From Pseudomonas sp. PDM14 (GTDB taxonomy: Bacteria > Pseudomonadota > Gammaproteobacteria > Pseudomonadales > Pseudomonadaceae): a stretch of DNA of 64,000 nt. The notes beneath the pieces were generated by a model, which did not search any database, was not told the origin of the DNA, and saw only the letters and a program-made list of their open reading frames with translations. The DNA is taken from positions 186,001-250,000 of the forward strand of contig NZ_JACVAQ010000003.1 in NCBI RefSeq assembly GCF_014851905.1. The letters run 5' to 3'. Below, piece after piece: positions 19,967 through 28,494 of this stretch. The position numbers and the translations under genes are program-made. Every line of letters begins with the position of its first letter. The first letter of the stretch is position 1.

Positions 19967-20389
19967 ATGCTGATTCGTTGTGCCAGGCCTGCCGATCATC
20001 CTCAGCTCGTGTCGCTCTGGCAGCGCACGCCGGGCATTCGCCTGCGCGCGGAAGACGCCTTCGAGCCGTTCTGTGCCTACCTGGCGCGTAATCCCGAACT
20101 GAGCCTGGTCGGTGAAATCGAAGGTGAGGTCATGGCCAGTCTGCTGATCGGTCATGATGGCCGTCGCGGCTACCTGCAGCACCTCGTGGTCGACCAGCCC
20201 TGGCGTGGCCGCGGGTTCGGCGGTGCGTTGCTGACGCAGGGCCTGGCGCATCTGGCTGCTTTGGGCATCGGCAAATCGCACGTTTTCGTGCTCAGCGATG
20301 CGCCGCAGGCCCTGGGCTTCTGGCGCGGTCAGCAGGGCTGGCAGGCGCGCGGCGACATTCAGGTTTTTTCAACGAGGAGCGAAACATGA
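19967..20389 (+). CDS. GNAT family N-acetyltransferase
   Basis: 140 residues from the ATG at 19967 ([10 protein letters not shown]); another ATG at 19958 would add three residues. The acetyl-CoA binding motif appears as [13 protein letters not shown] (R-x-x-G-x-G), preceded by the beta-4 strand GYLQHLVV. C-terminal [15 protein letters not shown] fits the fold. The acceptor substrate is not predictable. It is divergent from the DUF1780 gene and overlaps the next gene by 4 bp, starting a three-gene cluster. Confidence 0.85.
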   Translation: MLIRCARPADHPQLVSLWQRTPGIRLRAEDAFEPFCAYLARNPELSLVGEIEGEVMASLLIGHDGRRGYLQHLVVDQPWRGRGFGGALLTQGLAHLAALGIGKSHVFVLSDAPQALGFWRGQQGWQARGDIQVFSTRSET

Positions 20390-20853
20390 GAGCGGGTCTG
20401 CTGGGTGTACTGTGGCTGGTGAGCAGCCTGGCGTTTGCGCTGGAGCCGGGAGAGCGCGTGATGGCCTGGACACTGCTCGACCAGTTCGAGCAGCCTTACA
20501 CCCTGAACGACGATGCCCGGATCGTGCTGGTGGCGAAGAACATGGACGGCGCGAAGCTGCTGGATGCCGCGCTGCAAGGCAAGCCGCGTGGCTATCTGGA
20601 GCAGCGCAAGGCGGTCTTCCTCGCGGATATCAGCCGCATGCCCAAACCCATCGCCAGCCTGTTCGCCCTGCCGAAGATGCGCGATTACCACTACCGCGTT
20701 CTGCTTGATCGCGAGGCGCGCGTTACCTCGCGCTATCCGGTCGAGGAGGGGGCGGTGCTCTGGCTGGCTCTGCGTGACGGACATCTTGCCGAGCAGCGCA
20801 GCTATCGCGATGCCGCTGCGTTGGCCCAGGCGCTGGAGGAGGCGGGCCGGTGA
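20386..20853 (+). CDS. Secreted thioredoxin-fold-like protein of unknown function
   Basis: 155 residues with a clear signal peptide (cleavage after about residue 18, SLAFA before LEPGERV). The mature part ([32 protein letters not shown] ... [33 protein letters not shown]) follows the strand order of thioredoxin-like proteins but has no CxxC, so it is not a thiol oxidoreductase. It overlaps both neighbours by 4 bp. Some genomes label it a flavin dehydrogenase; I see no flavin motif. Confidence 0.7.
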   Translation: MRAGLLGVLWLVSSLAFALEPGERVMAWTLLDQFEQPYTLNDDARIVLVAKNMDGAKLLDAALQGKPRGYLEQRKAVFLADISRMPKPIASLFALPKMRDYHYRVLLDREARVTSRYPVEEGAVLWLALRDGHLAEQRSYRDAAALAQALEEAGR

Positions 20854-21539
20854 TCGGCGTCGAGCTGCTATCCGCTACCAGTCTGTGGCTGGGCTGGCTG
20901 CTCTATGTGCCCCTGCTGCTCTGGGCGCTGTGGCGAGCGCCCTGGCTGGAGCTGATCAGCGACCAGCGGCGCCAGCATGTGCTGTGTGGCACCGTGCTGG
21001 CGTTGTTTCTGCTGTGGCTGGTGCGCCGTGATTTCGCCTCCGGGCTGTCCTTTCATTTCATCGGCATGACCGCGGTGACCCTGCTGCTGGACTGGCCGCT
21101 GGCCGTACTCGGCGGTTTCGCAGCACAACTGGCTCTGCTTGCTGTCGGTCGGCAGGATCTGGCAGCGCTGGGTGTCAACGGGGTGCTGCTGGTGTTGATC
21201 CCGGTTGCCATTGCCGAGTTCTTCGCTGTGGTGGTGGAGCGTCGTCAACCGCGCAATCTGTTCGTCTACATCTTCTGCTGCGGCTTCTTTCCCGCGGCGT
21301 TGACTGCATTGGTATGTCTGCTTGCCAGCCTGGGTGTGCTGTGGGCGGACGGCCTGTACGTGATTCCGCCCTGGCTGGAGGACTTTGCCGGCTACCTGTG
21401 GCTGGTGATTTTCCCCGAGGCCTTCATCAACGGCATGCTGGTGACCGGGCTGGTGGTTTTCTATCCCGACTGGCTGGAAACTTTCAACCGTTCACGCTAC
21501 CTCTCCGCGCCCTGGAAGGATGACGACAAGCCGCGCTGA
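20850..21539 (+). CDS. CbiM-like energy-coupling-factor transporter membrane protein
   Basis: 229 residues from a GTG that overlaps the previous stop. About seven hydrophobic helices with a conserved core (SFHFIGMTAVTLLLDWPLAVLGGFAAQL, IPVAIAEFF, FFPAALTALVCLL, FPEAFINGMLVTGLVVFYP). The pattern fits the family of CbiM/NikM-type S components, which take up cobalt or nickel. No ATPase or T-component lies beside it, so it may work alone or with distant partners; the metal is unknown. Confidence 0.7.
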   Translation: MIGVELLSATSLWLGWLLYVPLLLWALWRAPWLELISDQRRQHVLCGTVLALFLLWLVRRDFASGLSFHFIGMTAVTLLLDWPLAVLGGFAAQLALLAVGRQDLAALGVNGVLLVLIPVAIAEFFAVVVERRQPRNLFVYIFCCGFFPAALTALVCLLASLGVLWADGLYVIPPWLEDFAGYLWLVIFPEAFINGMLVTGLVVFYPDWLETFNRSRYLSAPWKDDDKPR

Positions 21540-21644
21540 TGATCGACCGTTCACCGCCTGGATGGCGCGCCAGCGCTTGATCCAGATCAAGCGCGCCGAT
21601 GGCCGAAGGCTCAGGCTGAGCTTTTCGGCAGAAGGAGCGAGGCG

Positions 21645-21860
21645 ATGGGTGTCCATGAGTGGGCAAGGCAGGAGATCGAGCGCAGTCTGCAGCAGGCGCA
21701 GCAGCAGGGGCATGCGCCCTTGATGAGCTTGCGTGCGCTGCTCAGTGTGGTGGTGCAGCGACAACTGGAGGTGCGGAGCGTGGACGATCTGGCCGCGGAG
21801 CTGCTGTTCCTCGCTGACAATCTGGATGATGAGCGCGATTACAGCTTCATGCGGCCTTGA
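21645..21860 (+). CDS. Conserved small hypothetical protein
   Basis: 71 residues, soluble and helical (MGVHEWARQEIERSL ... LRALLSVVVQRQLEVRSVDDLAAELLFLADNLDDERDYSFMRP). An AAGGAGCG box precedes the ATG. PAO1 has a small gene at this place between the CbiM-like gene and yacG. Function unknown. Confidence 0.7.
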   Translation: MGVHEWARQEIERSLQQAQQQGHAPLMSLRALLSVVVQRQLEVRSVDDLAAELLFLADNLDDERDYSFMRP

Positions 21861-21871
21861 GTGACGCGGGC

Positions 21872-22066
21872 TCAGTGCTCGCGTGGTGGCAGGTCGCCGG
21901 AGAACATGCCGTCATCCACCGGATCACCCGGGATCACATGCGACTCACTGGCCCAGGCGCCAAGGTCGATCAGCTTGCAGCGATCACTGCAGAAGGGGCG
22001 GTTGGGGCTTTGCGGGCCCCATTCGACGGGGGCGCCGCAGGTTGGGCATTCGACGGTACTGCTCAT
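21872..22066 (-). CDS. yacG: YacG, zinc-binding DNA gyrase inhibitor
   Basis: 64 residues with the four zinc ligands C7-x2-C10 and C26-x3-C30 and the conserved [14 protein letters not shown] segment. YacG binds the GyrB subunit and inhibits gyrase in vitro. It is the last gene of the pilB-pilC-pilD-coaE-yacG unit and overlaps coaE by 4 bp. Confidence 0.93.
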   Translation of the reverse strand: MSSTVECPTCGAPVEWGPQSPNRPFCSDRCKLIDLGAWASESHVIPGDPVDDGMFSGDLPPREH

Positions 22067-22677
22067 GGTTGTCCTCCTCGGAGCGTCAGGTAGAAGCGGT
22101 GCAGGCGCTCGACTTCGCTGCGCAGCCAGGCGTGATCGCGATCGTTGACCAGCACGTCATCGGCGTGGCGCAAGCGCTCCTCGCGGCTGGACTGCACTTT
22201 GAGAATGGCCCGGACCTGCTCTTCGCTGCTCTCGTCACGCACCATGGTGCGCTGCAGTTGCAGGGCTTCCGGTGCATCGACCGCCAGTACGCGCTGGGTC
22301 ATGCGGTTCTGCCCCGATTCGATCAGCAGGGGGGAAACCAGGATGGCGTAAGGCGATTGTGCCCGCGCCAGGTAGTCACGTATTTCCTGGCCGATCAGCG
22401 GGTGCAGCAGGCTTTCCAGCCAGTGGCGTTGTTCAGCATCCTGAAAGATCAGCTGACGCAGTGCGCTGCGATTGAGCTGGCCGTCAGGTTGCAGGACCTG
22501 CTCGCCGAAGCGCGCGGCGATCTTCGCCAGTGCGGGGCGACCGGGTTCGACCACCCAGCGCGCGGCGTGATCGGCGTCCACCAGGTGAACGCCCAGCGTA
22601 GTGAACTGCTCGGCAACGGCGCTTTTACCGCTGCCGATGCCACCAGTGAGACCAAGAATCCAGGGTGTTGTGCTCAT
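22063..22677 (-). CDS. coaE: CoaE, dephospho-CoA kinase
   Basis: 204 residues. P-loop [11 protein letters not shown] (9-19) is followed by [13 protein letters not shown], the typical DxD pocket for dephospho-CoA. The enzyme performs the last step of coenzyme A synthesis. It lies directly after pilD with no gap, as in other pseudomonads. Confidence 0.95.
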   Translation of the reverse strand: MSTTPWILGLTGGIGSGKSAVAEQFTTLGVHLVDADHAARWVVEPGRPALAKIAARFGEQVLQPDGQLNRSALRQLIFQDAEQRHWLESLLHPLIGQEIRDYLARAQSPYAILVSPLLIESGQNRMTQRVLAVDAPEALQLQRTMVRDESSEEQVRAILKVQSSREERLRHADDVLVNDRDHAWLRSEVERLHRFYLTLRGGQP

Positions 22678-23547
22678 TCAGAACCGGGCGAATTGCAGAT
22701 AGGCTCCGGTTATTTGATCACCCCAGAGCAGCGCAATCCACCCCGCAACGGCCAGGTAGGGGCCGAACGGGATCGGTGTGCTGGTTTCGGCATTGCGCAT
22801 GCGCAGCATGATCACGCCCAGAACGGCGCCGACCAGCGACGACAGCAGAATGGTCAGCGGCAGAATCTGCCAGCCGCCCCACGCGCCCAGCATGGCCAAT
22901 AGCTTGAAGTCGCCATAGCCCATGCCTTCCTTGCCGGTCAGCAGCTTGAACACCCAGTACACCGACCATAGGCTCAAATAACCCGCGAATGCGCCCCAGA
23001 GCGCGCTCTGCAGATCGGTAAACAGACCATAGTTGTTGACGATCAGCCCCAGCCAAAGCAGCGGCAAGACCAGCGAGTCCGGCAGCAACTGGTGATCGGC
23101 ATCGATCAGGCTCATCGCCAGCAGGCCCCAGGTCAGCACCAGCATGCCCGCGGTCTGCCAGCCAAAACCGAAGTGGAATGCGACATAGGCAGAAAGCAGC
23201 CCGCAGGCCAGTTCGACCAGCGGGTAGCGTTTGCTGATCGGCGATTTGCAGCTGGAGCATTTACCGCGCAGGGCAAGCCAGCTCAGGATTGGGATGTTTT
23301 CCCACGGCCGGATTTCATGCTCGCAATGCGGGCAGCGGGAGTTGGGGAACGCCAGGTTGAAGGGATCCTGATCGGCTTTGTCCGGATCAATTTCGAGAAT
23401 CTCGCGCGCCTGGATTTTCCAGTCGCGCTGCATCATCACGGGTAGGCGATAAACGACCACATTGACGAAGCTGCCGATTAGCAGGCCGAAAGTGAAGATA
23501 ACCAAAACAAAAGCCGGCACGGAGCCGGCTATAAGGTCAAAAGGCAT
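22678..23547 (-). CDS. pilD: PilD, prepilin peptidase and N-methyltransferase
   Basis: 289 residues, about eight membrane helices. The cytoplasmic loop carries the zinc cysteines C72, C75, C97 and C100. The two catalytic aspartates are present at D149 (SLIDADHQLLPD) and D213 (GYGDFK). PilD cleaves the leaders of type IV pilins, including the short pilins at 26,704 and 27,458 and the minor pilins at 880-3,770, and methylates the new N-terminus. Overall GC looks closer to the backbone than pilC and pilB. Confidence 0.96.
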   Translation of the reverse strand: MPFDLIAGSVPAFVLVIFTFGLLIGSFVNVVVYRLPVMMQRDWKIQAREILEIDPDKADQDPFNLAFPNSRCPHCEHEIRPWENIPILSWLALRGKCSSCKSPISKRYPLVELACGLLSAYVAFHFGFGWQTAGMLVLTWGLLAMSLIDADHQLLPDSLVLPLLWLGLIVNNYGLFTDLQSALWGAFAGYLSLWSVYWVFKLLTGKEGMGYGDFKLLAMLGAWGGWQILPLTILLSSLVGAVLGVIMLRMRNAETSTPIPFGPYLAVAGWIALLWGDQITGAYLQFARF

Positions 23548-23550
23548 GGC

Positions 23551-24768
23551 TTAACCTACAACAGAGCCAAGGGTGAAAATCGGCAGGTACATGGCGATGA
23601 TCAGGCCGCCTACCAGAACGCCTAGTACAGCCATGATCAGTGGCTCCATGAGTGTTGTGAGGTTGTCGACGGCGTTGTCGACTTCGGCTTCGTAGAAGCT
23701 CGCTAGTTTGTCGAGCATTTCGTCTAGAGCTCCGGACTCTTCACCGATGGCTGTCATTTGAATGGCCATGCTGGGGAAAACCTCAACAGTACGCATTGCA
23801 AAGTTGAGCTGCACGCCCGAAGAGACGTCCTGCTTGATCCTGTAAATGGCATTACGAAATACAACGTTGCCTGCTGCTCCAGCGACGGAGTCCAAGGCAT
23901 CTACCAAGGGTACACCCGCCGAAAAAGTGGTAGCTAAGGTGCGTGCAAAGCGAGCCACAACGGCTTTGTACATGATATCCCCCACAATGGGGGCCTTGAG
24001 AAGGGCTCTATCTAATGAGTCTCTAAATTTTTCAGAGCGTTTATAGGTATTCTGGAAAGCGAATGTCGCACCAAATAGGGCCAGCAAAACTAGCCACCAC
24101 CACTCCTGAATCCAGCGTGACATATTTACTACCATCTGGGTAAACCCAGGGAGTTCTGCCCCGAAGCCCTTGAAAACGTCTTCGAATTGTGGAACGACTT
24201 TTATCAATAGAATTGTAGTGACAATTATTGCCACGACCACGACCGCAATCGGATAGGTCATTGCTTTTTTGATCTTTGCTTTTAGGGCTTCTGTTTTTTC
24301 CTTGTAGGTGGCTACTCGGTCGAGGAGAGCTTCAAGTGAGCCGGATTGCTCGCCGGCATCTACGAGGTTGCAATAGAGATCATCGAAGTAGAGTGGACGC
24401 TTGCGTAGTGATGCGGCAAAGCTATTGCCGGCTGCGACATCTTGCTTCACCTCATCAATCAGTGCGCGCATTTTAGGATTGTCGAAACCCTCTGCGATGA
24501 TATCGAAGGACTGCAATAGCGGAACACCTGCTTTCATCATGGTTGCCATTTGCCTGGTGAACAAGGCAATGTCCATGGGCTTAATTTTCTTCCCGCTACT
24601 CAGAGAAAAGCCTTCCTTGCGGACTTTGATGGGGTTGATACCCTGCTTGCGCAGCTGAGCCTTAACCAGCGCCGGAGATTGGCCGCTTAGCTTGCCTTTG
24701 ATTTTTGCGCCTTTCTTATCGGTGCCTTCCCAGACAAAGGAGCTGGTTTTGAGCGCTTTTTCAGCCAT
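23551..24768 (-). CDS. pilC: PilC, inner-membrane platform protein
   Basis: 405 residues with two T2SSF (GspF) domains, each followed by hydrophobic helices (about 167-215 and 370-400). Conserved PLLQSFDIIAEG and VPLVDALDSVAGAAGN repeats mark the duplicated domains. PilC links the ATPases PilB/PilT to pilin assembly in the inner membrane. It is 3 bp from both pilB and pilD, in one operon, and AT-richer than coaE or yacG. Confidence 0.95.
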   Translation of the reverse strand: MAEKALKTSSFVWEGTDKKGAKIKGKLSGQSPALVKAQLRKQGINPIKVRKEGFSLSSGKKIKPMDIALFTRQMATMMKAGVPLLQSFDIIAEGFDNPKMRALIDEVKQDVAAGNSFAASLRKRPLYFDDLYCNLVDAGEQSGSLEALLDRVATYKEKTEALKAKIKKAMTYPIAVVVVAIIVTTILLIKVVPQFEDVFKGFGAELPGFTQMVVNMSRWIQEWWWLVLLALFGATFAFQNTYKRSEKFRDSLDRALLKAPIVGDIMYKAVVARFARTLATTFSAGVPLVDALDSVAGAAGNVVFRNAIYRIKQDVSSGVQLNFAMRTVEVFPSMAIQMTAIGEESGALDEMLDKLASFYEAEVDNAVDNLTTLMEPLIMAVLGVLVGGLIIAMYLPIFTLGSVVG

Positions 24769-24770
24769 GG

Positions 24771-26474
24771 TTAATCCTTGGTCACGCGGTTGACTTCCTC
24801 AAGGCTGGTAACGCCCTGAATGGCTTTCAGCAAGCCGGAGGCTCTAAGGTCGTTGAAGCCGTCTTTTCGCATTTGCACGGCAATATCAATGGAGTTCCCT
24901 TCCTCCATGATAATCCGTTGCAGATTGGGCGTGTTTTTAACTACTTCATAAATACCTACACGACCTTTGTAGCCCCCTTTGCAGTTGTCACAGCCAACCG
25001 GCCCATAGAGCTTGAATGTGCCAATCTTGCTTTCGGGGAAGCCTTCTTTAACCAGTGTTTCCCTAGGGACTTCGACTTCTTTCTTGCAGCTATTGCAGAG
25101 CTTTCGCGCTAGCCGTTGGGCGATGATCAGGTTTACCGAGGTGGCAATGTTGAAAGATGGTACGCCCATATTTCGCATGCGAGTAAGGGTTTCGGCGGCG
25201 CTGTTGGTGTGCAGTGTTGACATCACCATATGACCAGTCTGGGCAGCTTTCACCGCAATTGAAGCGGTGTCCAGATCGCGAATTTCACCGACCATGATAA
25301 TGTCGGGATCTTGTCGTAAAAATGCCCGCAATGCTTGGGTAAAGTCCATCCCTTGCTTTGGGTTGACGTTAACCTGGTTGATGCCCTCAAGGTTGATTTC
25401 TACCGGATCTTCGGCGGTGGAGATATTCACATCCACAGTGTTGAGGATATTAAGGCCGGTATAGAGAGATACCGTCTTGCCAGATCCTGTGGGGCCGGTA
25501 ACCAGAATCATGCCCTGTGGTTGCTTCAGTGCTGCCATGTAGAGGTTTTTTTGTTCTTCCTCATAGCCAAGAGCATCGATCCCCATCTGCGCGCTGCTGG
25601 GGTCAAGAATTCGCATCACGATTTTTTCTCCCCATAAGGTGGGGAGAGTGTTGACCCGAAAATCGATAGATTTGCTCTTCGAGATTTTCATCTTTATCCG
25701 ACCATCTTGCGGCTTGCGTCGCTCGGATATGTCTAGCCCTGCCATGACCTTTAATCGCGCGGAGAGTCTTGGGGCCAGCTGTATAGGTGGGCGAGCGACC
25801 TCATGAAGGATGCCATCCGTACGAAAGCGCACTCGGTAGGCTTTTTCGTAAGGCTCGAAGTGAAGGTCTGAAGAGCCCCCTTTAATTGCATCTAAGAGCA
25901 TTTTGTTGACGAAACGCACCACCGGGGCGTCATCGGCGTCGCCTCCTGGCCCGTTCTCTTCGTTGTCATCATCTACGGCTTGAACGTCTAGCCCATCTAG
26001 GTCTACGTCTCCCAGGTCCTCCATTCCACTATTGCCGGCATCGAAGAATTTCTCAATGGCATCCCCAAGCTTGTCGTCCTCTACGAGCAGCGCCTCGGTG
26101 CTGAGGCCGGTGCTGAATTGCACGTCCGTAACGGCTTGGTGGTTGGTTGGGTCGGAGAGTGCGATGAACAACTTGTTGCCGCGTTTGTGTAGAGGAAGCA
26201 CGCGATGCTGGCGACACAGTTTTTCGCTGACCAGATCGCGCGGCTGGCTCTCTCTGTCCACGCTGCTCAAGTCGAAGTAGGGCAGGCCGAATTGGTCTGC
26301 TGCGACCTCTGCAATATTGCGGCTGCTGGCAATTCGATTCTGAACTAGATAGGTAACCAGTGGAATTTGGTTGCGCAAAGCCTGGGTGTGGGCTTGTGCG
26401 GCGGTTTTGCTGTCGAGCAGCTCTGCTGCTACCAGTTGGCGTGCTAAGCCGGTCAGGATTGGAGTTTCGCTCAT
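24771..26474 (-). CDS. pilB: PilB, type IV pilus extension ATPase
   Basis: 567 residues from the ATG at 26474 (MSETPILTGL), the family's usual length; the open frame extends 29 codons upstream without support. N-terminal MshEN-type domain, linker rich in Asp (about 150-180), then the GspE core with Walker A GPTGSGKT at 327-334, Walker B DPDIIMVGEIRD near 389-400, and a tetracysteine zinc motif C460-x2-C463 ... C495-x2-C498. It powers pilus extension. It is divergent from the short pilin genes, as pilB is from pilA in PAO1. Confidence 0.96.
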   Translation of the reverse strand: MSETPILTGLARQLVAAELLDSKTAAQAHTQALRNQIPLVTYLVQNRIASSRNIAEVAADQFGLPYFDLSSVDRESQPRDLVSEKLCRQHRVLPLHKRGNKLFIALSDPTNHQAVTDVQFSTGLSTEALLVEDDKLGDAIEKFFDAGNSGMEDLGDVDLDGLDVQAVDDDNEENGPGGDADDAPVVRFVNKMLLDAIKGGSSDLHFEPYEKAYRVRFRTDGILHEVARPPIQLAPRLSARLKVMAGLDISERRKPQDGRIKMKISKSKSIDFRVNTLPTLWGEKIVMRILDPSSAQMGIDALGYEEEQKNLYMAALKQPQGMILVTGPTGSGKTVSLYTGLNILNTVDVNISTAEDPVEINLEGINQVNVNPKQGMDFTQALRAFLRQDPDIIMVGEIRDLDTASIAVKAAQTGHMVMSTLHTNSAAETLTRMRNMGVPSFNIATSVNLIIAQRLARKLCNSCKKEVEVPRETLVKEGFPESKIGTFKLYGPVGCDNCKGGYKGRVGIYEVVKNTPNLQRIIMEEGNSIDIAVQMRKDGFNDLRASGLLKAIQGVTSLEEVNRVTKD

Positions 26475-26554
26475 TGGGATATGGATAGCATCGCGGGTAA
26501 TGACTTCGCACTTATAGCCCAAATTGAGAGTGGGCCCAAGTAGCGGTTGGCAGG

Positions 26555-26580
26555 ATGACAAAATACGTCACTTGCTGTCA
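26555..26580 (+). promoter_or_regulatory. Candidate upstream activator (PilR) sites
   Basis: TGACA at 26555-26559 and TGTCA at 26576-26580 form a spaced inverted pair, with a TACGTCA between them, 63-88 bp upstream of the -24/-12 elements. PilR of P. aeruginosa binds TGTC-containing sites upstream of pilA; assignment here is by position and half-site only. Confidence 0.45.
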
Positions 26581-26642
26581 CAGAAGTCATTTTTCTGCCG
26601 AGTGAATCTCGCGGCCGGCTCGTAGTAAGGGGGGGGCGATCT

Positions 26643-26658
26643 TGGCATGCTCTGTGCT
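26643..26658 (+). promoter_or_regulatory. Sigma-54 (-24/-12) promoter for the short pilin operon
   Basis: TGGCATG with GG at 26644-26645 and GC at 26656-26657, exactly ten bases between, as in TGGCAC-N5-TTGC. It is 46 bp before the pilin ATG. PilR (4955-6295) is the likely activator. Confidence 0.85.
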
Positions 26659-26703
26659 GAAGGTGTATCAGGTCACTGACCTTAACCACATAGGAGCAAT
26701 TCC

Positions 26704-26889
26704 ATGAAGTCCCTCAAGAAGCAAAAAGGGTTTACCCTGATCGAACTGATGATTGTTGTTGCGATCATCGGCATCCTGGCCGCTATTGCTATTCCGCAAT
26801 TCAACGAATACCGCGCAAAAGCGAACGACTCCACCGCTCAGGCTGATGTGAAGAACTCCATCAGCGTAATGACTGCTGCTCAGCGCTAA
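26704..26889 (+). CDS. Short type IV pilin (N-terminal helix only, PilA-N-like)
   Basis: 61 residues. Leader MKSLKKQKG, cleavage after G9, mature protein of 52 residues starting [10 protein letters not shown] with Phe1 and Glu5, then Pro22 and the end of the alpha-1 helix, stopping at AAQR. A normal Pseudomonas major pilin is about 140-150 residues with a globular C-terminal domain and disulphide loop; all of that is missing. An AGGAG box and a sigma-54 promoter are in place, and codons are clean, so it does not look like a decayed gene. Its place, divergent from pilB, is that of pilA. It resembles Geobacter PilA-N. The next gene may supply the missing domain. Mature aromatics are only Phe1, Phe24 and Tyr27. 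Confidence 0.9.
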   Translation: MKSLKKQKGFTLIELMIVVAIIGILAAIAIPQFNEYRAKANDSTAQADVKNSISVMTAAQR

Positions 26890-26900
26890 GGGTGACTCAC

Positions 26901-27359
26901 ATGAAAAAGAATCTGCTGGCTCTGCTCGCCGCTTCCGCGGTTGTATTTACCTCTTCGGTTATTGCAGCCCCTACTGCAATTACAAGTGGCGGGAACATAA
27001 CCACTACTCAGTGCGCGATTCTGGGTGACACTGTGCGTCTTAACCTTTCTAAGGGCGTATCTGGTGCATATAATTGCGATGAAACCCGTAACGCTATTAA
27101 TGTTGGCGCCTGTCACGAATCCGGTAGTCGTAGCACTAGCCTGACTTGCGCTCAAATCGGCGTAACTGGGGCTAACAATGATCCTGTCTACAACGATGCT
27201 CAGTGCACAGCAGCGAACGTGGGTACAGTTGTGACTGTCGCTAGTCCTAGCTACAAGGGCTTCCGGGCTTCTAGCACTGGTGGTACTGTTGGTCAGCAGT
27301 CGCTAAGTGCTAACTGCACTACTACTGCTCCGACTACTCAGCTGGTTAATTTCCAGTAA
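26901..27359 (+). CDS. Secreted six-cysteine protein, candidate partner domain of the split pilin (PilA-C-like)
   Basis: 152 residues from the ATG at 26901, 11 bp after the short pilin stop. Signal peptide MKKNLLALLAASAVVFTSSVIAA, then a mature part of about 130 residues, Thr/Ser/Ala/Asn-rich, with six Cys (TQC, YNC, GAC, LTC, AQC, ANC), enough for three disulphides. It has no pilin helix of its own and is exported by Sec. The segment LSKGVSGAYNCDETRNAINVGACH has the feel of a pilin-like globular domain, but I could not identify the family. The layout matches PilA-N/PilA-C of Geobacter, where the second protein clads the helix. A terminator follows. Confidence 0.75.
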   Translation: MKKNLLALLAASAVVFTSSVIAAPTAITSGGNITTTQCAILGDTVRLNLSKGVSGAYNCDETRNAINVGACHESGSRSTSLTCAQIGVTGANNDPVYNDAQCTAANVGTVVTVASPSYKGFRASSTGGTVGQQSLSANCTTTAPTTQLVNFQ

Positions 27360-27387
27360 TCCTTTAGCTTTTCGCTTCAGATACTAG

Positions 27388-27421
27388 GCCGTGGAAAGTA
27401 TATCTATCCACGGCTTTTTTA
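27388..27421 (+). terminator. Rho-independent terminator after the pilin pair
   Basis: Stem GCCGTGGA with its complement TCCACGGC, 11-base loop, then a T run. It separates the first pilin and partner from the second mini-pilin, so downstream genes depend on read-through or another promoter. Confidence 0.8.
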
Positions 27422-27457
27422 TTTAGAGTTTAAGTAGGTTGAATGTGAGGCGGCACG

Positions 27458-27637
27458 ATGAGGTCCAATGGCTCCGGTTTCACTTTAATCGAGTTGATGA
27501 TCGTTGTTGCGATTATCGGTGTCTTGGCTGCTATTGCTATTCCGCAGTTCAGCGAGTATCGCGCGAAAGCCAACGACAGCAATGCCCAAGCTGATGTGAA
27601 AAACTCTATCTGGGTTATGTCATCCACTAGAAAGTAG
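27458..27637 (+). CDS. Second short type IV pilin (59 residues)
   Basis: Too short for most gene finders. Leader MRSNGSG, cleavage after G7, mature part starting [10 protein letters not shown] with Phe1 and Glu5; 52-residue mature protein ending MSSTRK. It is nearly the same as the first short pilin over the helix ([14 protein letters not shown] against [14 protein letters not shown]) but differs at the end (Trp45 and TRK). A GTGAGG box sits 7 bp before the ATG. Silent codon differences are many, so the duplication is not recent. It may be a minor or alternative subunit. No secreted partner follows it; a transporter operon does. Confidence 0.82.
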   Translation: MRSNGSGFTLIELMIVVAIIGVLAAIAIPQFSEYRAKANDSNAQADVKNSIWVMSSTRK

Positions 27638-27684
27638 TCAGCTTGCTTTGTAGGTATGGGTCTTAAGCTCTCTAAGAGTCATCA

Positions 27685-28494
27685 ATGCATATTTTTTCTG
27701 ATTTTCGTTCAGGTGTTCTACTCGCTCTGCGGGCTCACTTTCTTTTGCTTGTAGGCGTATCAATTTCCTCCCTGTTGCTGATTGCCTGGATGGCGGCTGA
27801 GTTCAGTGGCCGTCAGCCTGCCACCGTTGCTCTAGATGTTGGGTTGTCAGTGATGCGGTTGGTCCTGCCCCTGATAATGGTGCTGATGGTTCAAGAGTTG
27901 CTTTCGCGTGAGTTTGACCGACGCTATTTTCTTTCTTCTCTGACCTATCCGCGTGCTAGGCAGGGCCTGCTGTTTGGACGCTGCGCGGCGGTTTTTGCGC
28001 TTATGTTAGGCGTGCTGGTGCTTATGGCGGCGACGCTTGGAATGGTGGTCGCATTGATCGGCGAAGATTATGCTCAGGCTACCGGGGTTTCTTTAGGTTG
28101 GCCTTATGTCGCCACCATTGCGTTTGTGGGGCTCGACTTGCTGGTGCTGACAGCGTTGGCGGTGTTTCTGGCCATGGTGGCATCGACACCCAATTTCGTG
28201 CTGGTTGGAACGTTGGGCTTTATGCTGGTGGCGCGCTCCTTCGCTGCAATCATTGAATTACTGACTCGCGAGGCTTGGGTCGTTGAGGGGGTAGAGGGTT
28301 ATCGGGCGGGGGTGGGCCTGCTGGGTTATCTGTTACCTGATCTTGGTGCGCTCGATGTACGTATGGTGGCTTTGTACGGGCGTATGGAGTTCCTGCCAAG
28401 TGACCTCGGCGTGTTGGTGGTCAGTTGCCTAGCTTACGCTTTTGCCTTCCTCTGCTTGGCGGCGTGGGCGTTGCAGCACAAGCGCTTCGCGTGA
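27685..28494 (+). CDS. ABC-2 type transporter permease-like membrane protein
   Basis: 269 residues with about six membrane helices (e.g. LLVGVSISSLLLIAWMAA, LMLGVLVLMAATLGMVVAL, LDLLVLTALAVFLAMVAS, CLAYAFAFLCLAAWAL). No substrate-binding or ATPase motifs. With the ATPase at 29,333 it forms an ABC export or membrane-remodelling system. It recalls PilI of the Myxococcus xanthus PilGHI set, which is needed for pili, but this match is by position and topology only. Its stop overlaps the next start (TGATG). Confidence 0.75.
   Translation: MHIFSDFRSGVLLALRAHFLLLVGVSISSLLLIAWMAAEFSGRQPATVALDVGLSVMRLVLPLIMVLMVQELLSREFDRRYFLSSLTYPRARQGLLFGRCAAVFALMLGVLVLMAATLGMVVALIGEDYAQATGVSLGWPYVATIAFVGLDLLVLTALAVFLAMVASTPNFVLVGTLGFMLVARSFAAIIELLTREAWVVEGVEGYRAGVGLLGYLLPDLGALDVRMVALYGRMEFLPSDLGVLVVSCLAYAFAFLCLAAWALQHKRFA

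Noticed and set aside
26704..26889. Conductive e-pilin of Geobacter type
   Set aside because: Mature short pilin has only three aromatic residues (Phe1, Phe24, Tyr27) and lacks the extra aromatics near the tail, so electron conduction is not supported.
26704..27359. One pilin gene broken by a frameshift
   Set aside because: The second part has its own signal peptide and start, and the first ends cleanly; a repaired frame would not give a continuous pilin.
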